DNA of 64,000 bases from contig CM044869.1 of the NCBI GenBank assembly GCA_024500155.1, forward strand, positions 25,666,501-25,730,500, read 5' to 3'. The stretch comes from Chenopodium formosanum (Eukaryota; Streptophyta; Magnoliopsida; Caryophyllales; Amaranthaceae). The notes under the pieces are model-generated. The model did no database searches, was not told the DNA's origin, and was given only the letters and a program-made list of their open reading frames with translations. Made by a program: the position numbers and the translations under genes. Positions 47,395 to 59,322 of the stretch are shown here, one piece after another. Position 1 is the first letter of the stretch; every line of letters starts with the position of its first letter.

Positions 47395-50082
47395 TTCTAG
47401 GGCGTAGCCGGGACCTCCTCTTTTGTCTGTTCAGGCAGCGGTTGAGTAGAGTTCGCTGTTGCATCGTTTTTCTACTCTTTCTCACCTCCGCCTGAGGTCT
47501 GAGCCGACTCTTCTTCCTCTCGGTTGGCCCATTCATGGAAGGCCTAGAGACCATACTCCTGTCCCGGGCATAGGGTGTCCCAGGCAAGCTTCATGCGATC
47601 TATGCAGTTGGACTCGTTCTCTTCAACGAGTTGCTCTTGCTTGGCCTCCAATGTCACTTTGAAGTTCGCTTGAGCTTGGGCCATCTCATTCTTCAGACGG
47701 TTGATGTCTGCTCGGAGATTAATGTTCTCCTTGTCAGCCCCCTCAAGAGCCTTGAGATTCGATTGAGCAGTCTTGAGGGCAACCTCAGAATCGTTAGCCC
47801 TTTTCTTAGCTGCTTCCAGCTCAAACGTCAGCTGCTTGATGCTCTCCGCCTGTTTTAATTCCACGGCTTTAGATTCAAGTTCAATTATTGTACATTGATA
47901 TTGAGCAACGTTGTGAGAATCCCTAGCTGATTTATTTGCTCGCTTTACCTCTTCCCTCTTCCAATTGTATGGCCGCTTGAGCTCGTCAATCCTCAACATA
48001 GCCTATAGACGCAACCGGAATGTTAAGAACCCCAAACGCGGAAATCCTTAATGATTCAATTTGAAAGGACATACCTCAGACAGGAGGGCCGTGATTCGAT
48101 CAGTATTGAACGTCTCAATACCCGGGATGGCGTCCTTCTCCTTCCTAGGGATGGCCCCAAGCATATACTTGGCGTACTACTGCACATCCGGCCACCGGGG
48201 GGAATCTACATCATAACCAATATTGGGTGAGTAAGCTGAATAGGCGGCACCTATCTGCACACGGCTCCCTGATGAACCCTTCGAAGTCTGCTGCGAGTGA
48301 GACTTCACCCGCATGGGCAAGGGGAGCTCAAACGGTGATCCAAGAGGACATGCCATACCTTGGTCCATCTGCTGGCTATCATCACATATAGCCGCAGCAG
48401 AACTGCGAGCTGCCTTGGGTTTTTCGTCCCCCTTAGGTGCAGCCGTCGCACCAAGCTTCTTGCCTAGGTCTATTCCTAGGCTGAAGCCTTGCAAGCTGAT
48501 GCTTTTCCTCCCGATGGTGAGACGAGCATTCCCACCTGGAAGTTCAGGAGCTGTTTGGATTGACGACACCTTCTGAGACTTGGAGGAGCTGTCGACCGTC
48601 TCATCCGGCTTCCGCTTGATGAGCTTTTGGAAGTATCGAGGAGCAACCTACAAGTGAAAATTGTACAATGAGTATACAGCCGGTAATAAACCGTCTCTAG
48701 TAAAAGATTAAAATAATATTCAAAGTTAACAGGTTAAGCGGTGAATACCTGACCCTTGGCGTCTATTTCCGCCCTTTGCTTCTCCGCCTTGTCTTTGCGG
48801 CCGACTGCTTGGGGGTCTTGTCGTCTGGGAGCATTGCTAAAGCGTTCTCTGCAAAAAGTAAAGGAACAATAAGTTCAAAAGAGTAGCAAGATAGACAGTG
48901 CAATAAAACAGACGGCATATAGCCGGATGTGTAATAAACCTACGCTTTGAAAACATTGTGCTCAAACTGCAGGCGGACAAGAACGCCTCGTCTCTCAACC
49001 ATGTACTCATGGGTATCCAATTCTTTGGAACCTTTATTATTTCCCTGGTTGAGAGAGTATATGTTTCAAGTTCAAAGAACTTTGATTCTATTATTTTTTC
49101 GTAGTCATCCTCTAGAATCCGGGGGTGGGCACACTTCTGACCTAGAAGGTCAGGGTTCTTATTATACCGGTAAAATTCCCAGTTTTCACGCCGAGTGGGG
49201 GCAGACAACAGATAGAACCGGTGTTTCCAGTTGTCTTACTTGGACACTTTGTCCAAGGTCATCTAATATTTAGGGTAAGTGGTCAAAGTGTACCACGCCC
49301 TCCAGCCGCCTAGGCTGCGGCTGAGATAGTGTACGTGTGCGAACGCCTCCCAGTCGGGATGCAGACCCTGCATCTCGCAGGCGCTAACATATCCTAGAAT
49401 GTTAACCCAGGATTTTGGGGTCAATTGGCCTAGGTCATAACCCCGCAAGATGGCTTTCACAGCATCATGGAGGGGGAACCGGAGGCCAGCCAGAAACGCT
49501 GCCTCATAGCAGCCGAAATAAGAGTTTCTTGGTCGTCCTTCCAAGAAGCGGTGCCCAACTCAGGCAGCACCCAGATCCTGTATCCCTCCCCAAGAGGGCG
49601 TTTGAATTTAAAATCCTCAAGTCCCTTCTCCATACTTTCCCTTTTTTTGGCAGAGACGTGGATTTCGAAGGGATCTGCCCTCTTGTTCCATTTCTTCCTC
49701 TCCTCAACTTCATTATCCTTAAGCAAGGATAGAGGAGCATCGCTATTGTCCTCAGAGCTAGACCCTGAGGCGGTGCTCCCTTTGTCTCTCTCCTGGGAGA
49801 CTTCTTCACCGTCTGACCCAGAGGCAGACGCGGATCCCTCCCCGTCTCCATCTTCGGGATCAACTTCTTCAAGTTCAGCATTGGAGACGACCCCCTCGCC
49901 ATCTCTACCCTCAGTTTCATCCATGATCGTATCACTGGGGGTCCTAGGGATCCCAAACGGGGAGTACTCCTCCGAATCGACTTGCATCTCTTCCCCTCAA
50001 CCGGGGTCACTTCATCAGACGACACTTCCTATGTACCATCTCTCCTTCGCCGTCTGGTGGCTGTTTGTTTGGTTCTAGCCAT
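47395..50082 (-). pseudogene. Antisense accessory ORF of the Tat element (Transposase_28-like domain plus coiled coil), multi-exon
   Basis: Minus-strand gene downstream of pol. The start at 50082 lies in the plant context CACAATGGC and gives MARTKQTATRRRRRDGT before a TAG at 50031-50029. Then come an acidic Ser/Asp/Glu-rich region (about 49990-49720) and a globular domain at about 49620-49270 with GYRIWV, AAFLAGLRFPLHDAVKAIL, LTPKSWVNILGYVSACEM and LGGWRAWYTL, matching the plant putative gypsy-type transposon family (Transposase_28, PF04195). Next are a region about RENWEFYRY (49170), short exons with GT-AG introns (about 48942-48842, about 48749-48663, about 48075-48003) and a coiled coil of about 120 residues (48000-47560). 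It has stops at 50030, about 49263, about 49235, about 48177 and about 47544, and frameshifts near 50000 and 49540. Antisense ORFs at this site are known in several Tat elements; their function is unknown. The start choice is inference. Confidence 0.8.
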
Positions 50083-50332
50083 TGTGTCTTGCACAGTCAC
50101 AGAGACGATCAGTTGGGGGCATGTACCAAATTGCTCCATGCACCCAGAGCCGGCACCCCCAGTCTTAGATTCAGCCGTACCAAGAGATCGGCTGACTATT
50201 GACCTAGACTGTGCCGTGTGTGTTGGTGATGAGTCCATTTAATGAATGAAAGTATACGAACGGAAAAAGTAAGAATGAGCTGAAGGGGATAGAGACATTA
50301 CCTTTAAAATCAGATTCTAGAAGGGGTCAAGC

Positions 50333-53164
50333 TGTAACACCCCAATAATTCTCTCTTAAAAACATGTGAGAAACCTGTATATAACCTGAACAATTTTAAG
50401 AGAATTACTGACGTGCTACCGCCACGTGTTCAAACGTTAAGGCTATCTCAGAAATTAGCAGCAGAAAACCAAAACAGTTTTAAATAAACCTCAAAACAAA
50501 GGAATTAAATCAAAACAAGTATTACAAGTTAGAACCATTAAGGCCCTTATTTAAAACCCAATAAAAGTAGTAAGTGATTAAATTTCAGTGTTCAAATAAA
50601 TTCAAACCCAAAGGAATTAGTGTCAAATAAAATCGAATTAAAATAAATTCAAACTTGCCAAAGAAATAAAATGCAAACCAACTCTCCACTTAAGATCCCA
50701 CAACCCTGATGAATGCTGCATGTGCAAGAACCTGTGGTTATTCTGCTCCCCAATATTACAAGTGTAAAAAGTGGATCGTCACAGGGTCATTGAAAGGCGA
50801 AGGCCATGACCAAAGAAAGACACACACAAAAGCACGCAGTCAGCAAAGCTGAGTACATACAAGCTGCGAAATCAAATTAAGAAAATACCTAACATGCTAC
50901 TAATAATCAAGCACAAGCATCATTAAATATAGACTCAATTCATGACTCGACTATTAAATTTATTAAGACCTCACTAATGGATACTGACTGACTCATTTAA
51001 TTAGTTCATTGGATTTAGCAATAGACAAGGTTGTCCAACCCATGTCCCATTTGGAACATCAATAAAGAAAAACCCCATGCCTCCTTTCGGAAACATCAAT
51101 AAACATCCAACGACCACGGGCGCGACTCCGTGACCGTAGTTAGTATGAGATCTCACCTAACTCCTAGTTTTAGAAAAATAATATTTGAAAGAGGAGACTC
51201 GTAGATCAGACGGCCTCGATAAAAGTACACGGCTAATACCCCATGTACCCCAACCCCTGATTGTCATTACTCCAGATGTGCACCATTCCAGAGTTTTATT
51301 GCTCATCCATCTTACACTTTACGTGATTTACAGGTTTAGACTTGGCGATGACTCATATACATTTCAATACAAACATCCCAAACAATTCAATCAAACATGG
51401 CGAATTCTCAATTTAGATTCTTGATTTATTAGTGATAAACAACATTTATTAATTATTCCATTACTACCTCGGTGTATAAACACCTTGAGTGCATAAGGCA
51501 CCCCAAAACCTTAACCTCATCTTACAAGACTTGAGTTTCTCCTTTACTCATCCTGTTTACATAATCATGAATGAGTAATAATTTGATCTTTACACCAATC
51601 ACATGCCTTTGCCTTTAAGCGCACCTTGCATAATTAGAGCACAAATAATACTTGCATTATAAACTAGTGCACATCACTTGAAATTCACAATGTATAACCA
51701 GACAATTTAACCCAGTCAATCCTATACATGATACTAAGTTCTCGATCCATCCTTAAACATGCACCTACAAGCAAGGTTTCGTAACTTGTACGTACCTTGA
51801 GTAAACAATTCGATTGACCACTTTAAAACTAGAAGTCGCCTTCTACAAAGTCCTCTCCTAAACCAAACAATTAGAAATAAATCAATACCAAAGCAATTAA
51901 AATTACAGCAATACTAAACTACTTTAAAACCTCTTAAATCATCAAAATAAAGCCTTTAAATTGTCCCCAAAATTAAAGTTAGTAATATAACATCCCAACT
52001 TCAAGTTTACATGTTAGATTTATGAAAATATAGTGTTTTATATCAAATTACAGCAACTTTAAAGTGGGTAAATAAATCTGAAAATTTGTTTTAAGTATAT
52101 AAAATAACCCCATAAGCATAATTACTTGAAATAGTCATTATATAGCAAGTTAGTGTGTTAAAAACCTAAGAATATATCAATTCAATGCAATTAGAGGCTT
52201 CAAAATAAAAGGTATGAAATCTGAAAATTATTTTAAAGTTAGAATATAAAGTTCAAAGCTTTTTCAATCACAAAATACTCACCATAATTATTTTATAGGT
52301 TTAGAAGCATAAAAACATGAAATTAACACTACTTGTTCATAAAAAATTGAAACTTTAATAAATCTGAAAATTTATATATGATTAAAATAATTATACTTTA
52401 ATGTAATTTAAACATAGTATGATTAGATAGTTTGATTAACACGTTATCAAGCCCTAAAACATGAAAAATTAATGCTTTAAACCCTAAATATACAAAATAC
52501 ATAATCTGAAATTTTATTTAATAAATTAAACATGTCAAAACTTATAAATTTATAATCTTTTAGAATCCAAACATATTATCAAACCATAATAATATAATTT
52601 AGAACAAAATTTTAATTAAAGGTTGAACCTATAAACAATTTTAATTAAGATAATAAAGCAATAAAAAAAATAAAGGAAGAGAGGGAGAAGAGGGGCGAAC
52701 GGCAGCAGCATGCGGCAGCTGGTGGTCGGCGGTGGTGCAGGCGGCGGTGGTGCTAGCTGGCGGCAGCTGCTTTCTCTCTCTTTTTTTTTTTTTTTTTTTT
52801 TTTTTTGTTTTGTCGTGAAATTGGAGGAGGGGAAAGCTTGAGGGGTTTTATTATTAGAGTGGTTTAGTTTCCTAGTTCTAATAAAACTAGGATTGATACT
52901 TGGGCTTAAAGTGTGTGGGTTTTTTTTTTTTAAAAAAAAATAGGCTTAATGAACAACTGGTTGGACTTGTATAATAATTAAAATATAAGTAATGAAATAA
53001 TTTTTATGAAATAGTTTTATCAACTTTTAAAATAGTAAAATAAATAATCATCTAATAATAATAATTTTTTGAAATGGTAGAATAAATCATATAAATAAAT
53101 AATCATAGTTAAATATTCACATAAATATAAATTTTTTGTATTCACATAATTATGGGGGATTAAA
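50333..53164 (-). repeat. 3' LTR of the Tekay-like element
   Basis: 2832 bp; the plus strand starts TGTAACACCCC and ends ATTATGGGGGATTAAA, where the terminal TG (minus strand) has mutated to TT. It includes a T-run (52775-52806) and a GC-rich island (52690-52775). The short plus-strand ORF at 51185 inside it also occurs in the other LTR and is not a gene. Confidence 0.95.
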
Positions 53165-53177
53165 ATCTACCCCTCTT
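53165..53177 (-). other. Polypurine tract of the Tekay-like element
   Basis: On the minus strand AAGAGGGGTAGAT lies directly before the 3' LTR, the expected place for the plus-strand primer. Between it and the pol stop codon (53178-53457) there is only AT-rich leader with no gene. Confidence 0.8.
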
Positions 53178-53457
53178 AAAAGAAGTTTCGCCCTCGAAAC
53201 TTAGCCCAAAAACCATAATTTTCCAAAATCATTCAAACTTTTTGTGTTTTGTATTGCTGTAAATTGCTTGATCCTCAAATGTATACTCAACAAACTGAAC
53301 TTTGTACTCAGTAAACTCATATTTGGCCAAAGTTTACATACTTTTATTGTGTGTAAACGCAATACTAATGCATAATAATAATCAAAAACATGCAAAATCA
53401 AGCAATAAATGGTATAATTGAGGTAAAAATGCGAAATCACATCGCATTCTACCCCCC

Positions 53458-56400
53458 TCAAGAGAAAAGAGTTACGCCCTCGTAACTCACCTCGTCAAAT
53501 AACTTCGGATACTTGGTCCTCATCTCTTCCTCGGCCTCCCAAGTAGCCTCTTCGTACTCTTGGTTCGACCAAAGGACTTTCACTATCTTCACATCTTTGG
53601 TTCTAGTACTCCGCACCTTGTGATCTAGTATCTTAACTGGTCTTTCTTCATAAGTTAGGGACTCATCTAGTTGAATTGTCTCTGGTTGCAAAACATGGGT
53701 TTCACTAGGCACATACTTCTTTAACTGGGAAATGTGGAACACATCATGCATTTTCTCAAACTCCATTGGCAAAGCCAATTTGTAAGCCACCTTTCCCACA
53801 CGTTGGAGGATTTCATATGGCCCCACATACTTAGCACTAAGTTTCCCTTTCTTGCCAAATCGCATCACACCTTTTGTTGGAGAAACCTTTAGAAAGACCT
53901 TGTCCCCAACACTAAACTCATCATCCCTTCTCTTCAAGTCGGCGTAACTCTTCTGTCTATCTTGTGCTGCTTTTATACACGACTGAATTAGTCTCACCTT
54001 GCTCACCATATCTTCAATGAACTCTGTACCCAAAGTAACCCGTTCGCTGTAGTCATTCCAGCAAACTGGACTTCTGCACCTTCTTCCATACAAAGCTTCA
54101 AATGGTGCCATCTTGATGCTTGTATGGTAACTGTTATTGTAGGAGAATTCGATCAAAGGTAGGTGATCCTCCCAATTCCCTTGGAAATCTAAAGCACAGG
54201 CTCGCAGCATATCCTCCATGGTTTGGTTTGTTCTCTCGGTTTGACCATCCGTTGCAGGATGAAAGGCAGTACTCATTTTCAATGCAGTTCCAAGGTTTTC
54301 TTGGACTTTTTGCCAAAACTTTGATAGAAACCTCGAATCCCTGTCCGACACTATGTCCTTGGGAACTCCATGCAAACGAACTACACTCTTCACATAGACA
54401 CTTGCTAGCTTCTTCTTTTTCCAGGTCTCCTTGATCGGAATGAACATTGCTGACTTAGTAAGTCTGTCCACAATTACCCAAATCGTGTCGTTCCCACTAC
54501 GAGTCTTTGGTAAACCTATCACAAAGTCCATAGATATAGAATCCCATTTCCAACCAGGTATTTCTAATGGTTGCACCTTTCCCATGGGTCTTTTCTGGTC
54601 TATCTTCACCTTCTGGCACGTCAGACACTTTGATACAAACTTAGCAACCTCTCTCTTCATATTCGGCCACCAATAGAACTCCTTCAAGTCCTTATACAAC
54701 TTATCTCCCCCAGGGTGAACTGAATAAGGTGTATTATGGCACTCCTCCATGATTTTTCTCTTAACATCCTCACACTTTTGTGGTATACACCATCTCTCCT
54801 TATATCTCAAGCTCCCATCCACATGAATCTTGAATTCAGTCTCCGCACCACTAGTCACACGATCCCTAATCTTCTGAAATGACTCATCCTCCAGTTGCTT
54901 TTCTTTAATCTCCTCAAATATTGAAGGTTGGATTGTTAAAGCACTCAGTAATCCCTCTAACTCTCCTTGATTGATAACCTCAAGGTTCAATCTCCTCATA
55001 TCTTCACACAACTCATTAGCCACAATCAAAGCATTGACATTATGACTCGACTTTCTACTAAGGGCATCAGCAACTACATTCGCCTTTCCCTCATGATACT
55101 GGATGTGGACATGGTAGTCTGTAAGATACTCCAACCATCTACGTTGCCGCATGTTCAAGTGATCTTGGGTAAAGATGTACTTTAGACTTTTATGGTCCGT
55201 GAAGATCTTACAAGAAACACCGTAAAGGTAGTGCCTCCAAATCTTCAAAGCGAACACAACAGCTGCAAGCTCCAAGTCATGGGTAGGGTAATTAACCTCA
55301 TGTTTCTTCAGTTGTCTCGACGCATATGCGATCACCTTTCCATTCTGCTGTAGGACACATCCCAAACCATGCTTTGAGGCATCACTATATACTTCGAATC
55401 CTTCACTCCCATCAGGTAATACCAGCACTGGTGCAGTGGTCAATCGCTCTTTGAGGGTTTGAAAAGCTGACTCACAACTCTCATTCCACTCAAACTTGCT
55501 CTGCTTCTTCATAAAGGTAGTCATGGGTCTAGCTATCCTCGAAAAATCCTTAACAAACCTTCTATAATACCCAGCTAATCCCAAGAAACTACGAACATCA
55601 GTCACATTCTTAGGTGTAGGCCACTCACTCACCGCCTTGGTTTTTGCAGGATCCACAGATACACCCTCTTTCGAAATGTAATGCCCCAAAAATGCAACTT
55701 TCTCCAACCAGAATTCGCACTTAGAAAACTTAGCATACAGCTTGTTCTTTCTAAGAGTTTCAAGGGTAGTTCTCAAGTGCTCATCATGCTCTTCCTCATT
55801 CCTCGAATACACCAAAATGTCATCAATGAACACAACTACAAACTTATCCAAATACTCATGAAACACTCGGTTCATCAAGTCCAAAAATGGCTGGTGCATT
55901 GGTTAACCCAAAAGGCATGACAGTAAACTCGTAATGCCCATACCAAGTTCTAAAGGCTGTTTTTGGAATGTCTTTATCTGCAACCTTCAACTGATGGTAT
56001 CCCGACCTCAAATCAATCTTCGAAAACACACTTGCTCCCTTTAGCTGGTCAAACAAGTCATCTATCCTAGGTAAAGGGTACTTATTCTTCACAGTCACAT
56101 TATTCAACTCTCTGTAATCAATACATAGCCTCAAACTTCCATCCTTCTTTTTCACAAATAACACAGGTGCTCCCCAAGGTGATGCACTAGGCCTAATGAA
56201 CCCCTTATCTACCAACTCCTGTAATTGAGTCTTTAGCTCACTCATCTCGGCTGGTGCCATTCTATAAGGTGCTTTTGAGATAGGTGCAGCTCCTGGGACT
56301 AAGTCAATGGTAAACTCAACTTCCCTCTTAGGTGGCATTCCCGAAATCTCTTCTGGAAAGACATCTAAAAACTCATTCACAATGGGTACATCCTCCATCC

Positions 56401-56557
56401 TCCTACTCTCCCTCATACTCAAATCTTGGACACAACAAAAGTACAATGGACATCCCTTATTCACTAGCTTCTTGACCTTCAAAGAAGAAATAATCCCAAA
56501 ACCCTTAGGCTTCCCTAAATGTCTATAGGACACCGTCTTACCCAAAGGATCTCTCAA
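53458..56557 (-). pseudogene. Tekay-like pol: reverse transcriptase, RNase H, integrase, chromodomain
   Basis: Begins after a TAA that separates it from the protease. The RT (about 56330-55640) shows YRELNNVTVKNKYPLPRIDD and, after a one-base deletion near 55881, FIDDILVYS with both catalytic Asp residues. RNase H follows (DASKHGLGCVL, about 55350-55060). Integrase has HHCC (CH..HPGGDKLYKDL.., CLTCQKVK), then DFVIGLP, SDRDSRFLSKFW and TDGQTERTNQ with D, D and E all present. The C-terminal GPY module (KYVGPYEILQRVGKVAYKLALP) and IH/HVFHISQLKKYVP precede a chromodomain (ILDHKVRSTRTKD..KVLW..EEATWEAEEEM) ending at 53458. An 813-codon frame is unbroken after the frameshift. Chromodomains of this group are believed to steer insertion towards heterochromatin. 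Confidence 0.95.
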
Positions 56558-57987
56558 TTATACCCTCTGCATCTCACAGTCTATCTTGGCCTTATATGAA
56601 CTCAGCCAATCCATCCCCAGAATTACATCCAAATCCCCTAGATTAAACTCAATAAGATTCGATGGAAATATAGCTTCTCCTATTTTCAAAGGCAAGCCTT
56701 TGAATATTCTATTACAATGGACAAGTTTACCCGTAGGCAAACTAACTGACACATCAACATAACTCGATTTAGTTAAGTTTAACTTGCGCACAACAGAAGA
56801 AGAAATGAAAAAGTAAGCTGCTCCAGAGTCAAACAAAGTGTTGACAGAGACAGAATGAATAGAAAAAGTACCAGTAACTACATCCGAGGACCTCTCAGCT
56901 TCTCCCTTGCTCATCACAGACAAGCGCCCGAGAGTGTTGTTTCTTGCCTGGTAACCATTGTTGTTGTTGCCCGAGTTGTTGCTGCCATTGCCAAATCTGT
57001 CGTTGTTGTTGCTACCATTTCCAAACTTCCCATTCTGACCATTTCCCTTGCTCCCCTGGTTGTTGAAGTTGTTAGGCCTCTGTTGGGTGTTCCCACCATT
57101 CCCACCATTTCCCTGTTGTTTCTGTTTGGTGTAACACTCATATTCCATGTGCCCCCTCTTATTACAGAACCAGCAAGTCACCAAATTCCCATCCCAGTCT
57201 CTCCTACACCTCTTACAATGGTAGGTTCTCTCCCCATTGTTAGCATTAGAAGAGTTGCTAACATTTTGGTTACCTCTATCAAATGAGTTCCCATTTCTAG
57301 GCCTCTTAAAGCTACTTTGGTGTTCGGGTCTCCCAAAGTCTTTCCTTTTTTCTCCGGCCTTAGTACTCTCGCCCACACTCTTTGAATTCAGGTGGTACAT
57401 GTGAGCAGCTCTCTCATATACCTTATCAAGGCTTTTAAATACCTTTCCAGCTAAGTCTTTCTGTAATTAGTCAGTTAACCCCAGCTCAAACCTCTGAGCC
57501 TTCAGTTCTTCTGTGGGTACTACCTCAGGGCAAACCTGGCAAGGGTCATAAATTTATTGTAATACTCAGAAATTGTCATCTGTCTCATATTCAGGTTTAT
57601 GAACTCCTGAGCCTTCTGTTTCTTTAGAAAAGGAGGGTAAAATTTATCTCTCAGAGCGGTTTTGAACACTTCCCACCCAAAGTTAGGTCTGGCTCTCACT
57701 AGTTCAGAGTTATCTCTCCACCACATATCAGCTTCGTCCTTAAGATACATAGCTGCCTGGTCCACTTTCATACCCTCAAGACAGTTCAGTGCCACAAACA
57801 GCTTATCATATTCCCTAATCTAGTTTTCTAGGAAAGTAGGGTCAGCACCTCCCTTAAAAACTGGTGGCCTAACCTGGGCCAACTTCTTAAACATCTTTGA
57901 TTGTGGGTCGACTTGGTCTCCCGGATTTTGGTTAAGATTTTCAGCCAGCAAACGAATAGCATCAGCTAAGGCAGCGTTCCCAGCCAT
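56558..57987 (-). pseudogene. Tekay-like gag and protease
   Basis: The start at 57987 (MAGNAALADAIRLLAENLNQ) opens a gag core with KVDQAAMYLKDEADMWWRD, EVFKTALRDKFYP and ISEYYNKF. A Gly/Asn-rich region carries a C-x2-C-x4-H-x4-C zinc knuckle (CWFCNKRGHMEYEC, about 57165). The protease has LFDSGAAYFFI (D-S-G active site, about 56835) and VILGMDWLSSY. Lesions: TAG at 57820-57822, a one-base deletion near 57528, TAA near 57468, and a TAA near 56558 between protease and RT. Confidence 0.92.
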
Positions 57988-58506
57988 TCTAGTGCTACGC
58001 CTGAAATAGAATAAAGGTGCACTCTATTTTAAATGAAATCCATATACTATTCACACATATTCATTGAATCACAATATTGCATTCGTCATATAAGTTGGTT
58101 CAAAAGGGTACTTTGAGATTGCACCCCCTTGTTCCAAGCAAAACCATACATTATAATCATTTGATGTTCATACGCAGGATTAAATGAAATTAAGAAAATA
58201 TTTCCCCCATCCCGCGCCACTCATACTAAGTTTTAATCATAAACAAAGAAATTTTTCCCAAAATTATATGATCACAAAAATTAGACTTGATCTTACTCAC
58301 AAAGAAAAGTAAAATAAGGCTCTTAAAATAAAATTTCAACTTCTTATTATAACTTGAATAAAGGTATCAATCCCAAATAATGACTCTGTAGTACTGGCTA
58401 CTTATTTACATTAATCATCTAAATCATACTATAATGAAGTTCTAATAACCGTTATTAATGGCAAATTGCCTTATTCATGCTAACTCTACCCTAACAAAAA
58501 TAAAAC

Positions 58507-58952
58507 TCAAGGTATCACATTGCTGTTTTTATCTTTCTTCTCATCATAATTATTAACATCAAAATCGGGATCCTTCTCATCATCTGAGTCTTCAATAATT
58601 ATTGCCTTGTAAAGCGGATTAGGATTCCTAGTAGCTCTCCTTCCAGCATTTAGATCTTCAGGTGGTGGTTGTAGCCATTCAAGGTTATTCTCATCTGAAA
58701 ATTCAATAAGAGTATAGTCATGGAACATTCTTTGGTAGGTTTTAATCTTATGCCTTTTGTTCTTTAATTTGCAGTCTTAAACTCATGTATATATTGGTAA
58801 TCTTCCTCATCAGGATTAGCTGGCGTGATAGTCCTTTCAAACCTCTCTAGAGTATCTTCACTTCGAGCATCATTCTCATCCTCAGACACAACAACGGGGT
58901 TGTTCCTAATACCATTATTCGTGCTTTCAGACGTGCTTACTGAGTCACTCAT
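58507..58952 (-). other. Acidic leader ORF upstream of gag in the Tekay-like element
   Basis: Two minus-strand frames (58952-58764, MSDSVSTSESTNNGIRN.., and 58728-58507, MFHDYTLIEFSDENN..) lie between the PBS and gag. Both are strongly acidic and Ser/Asn-rich. The second frame is open upstream of its ATG and overlaps the end of the first, so a single frameshift would join them into one protein of roughly 140 residues. No domain is recognised. It may be an accessory protein or a translated leader ORF. The rest of the leader (57988-58506 and 58953-59307) shows nothing coding. Confidence 0.45.
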
Positions 58953-59307
58953 TTCTTTTCTACGTCAACCCAACGCAACGAACATACAAAAGCATAACAC
59001 AAGCACATCATAAAACACATCAATTAGGACATTAATTACAACATGTTAAATAAATAAGAAAAATAACACTTCATGTGACAATTAAATGAAAAGATATGTA
59101 TGAAATATGCATGCATTCCCTTCTTAAGTCTACCCAAAGCTCACTAAGTAGACAAATAAGCTTCAAAATAATTTTAGATAAAACGTTTCAAACATACTAA
59201 GTTTCGAAAAAATCACTTTAGCCTTTGAACTTAAATCCTCAACTGTTAGTTAGGCGCCTAAGATACTAAGCTAATTGGCTTTAGTGGTAATTAAATCTAA
59301 CCTAAGC

Positions 59308-59319
59308 AGTCTGATACCA
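59308..59319 (-). other. Primer binding site (initiator tRNA-Met)
   Basis: On the minus strand TGGTATCAGACT follows the 5' LTR after three bases. The first ten bases match the complement of the 3' end of plant initiator tRNA-Met (TGGTATCAGAGC), the usual primer for this group. Confidence 0.88.
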
Positions 59320-59322
59320 CTT

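Noticed and set aside
50059..50082. Capture of a real histone H3 gene by the Tat element
   Set aside because: Identity ends after the eighth codon and the following sequence is unlike H3, so this is not a captured histone exon. Mimicry or chance are the remaining options.
49415..50242. Plus-strand ORFs of up to 203 codons opposite the Tat antisense gene
   Set aside because: Ser/Pro-rich shadows of the acidic region; the minus strand carries the recognisable domain and splice sites.
51185..51424. 79-codon ORF found in both chromovirus LTRs (also at 60174)
   Set aside because: It is present twice only because the LTRs are duplicates, lies on the strand opposite to the element genes, and has no domain.
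54120..54676. Plus-strand ORFs opposite the chromovirus integrase
   Set aside because: Shadows of the 813-codon minus-strand frame.
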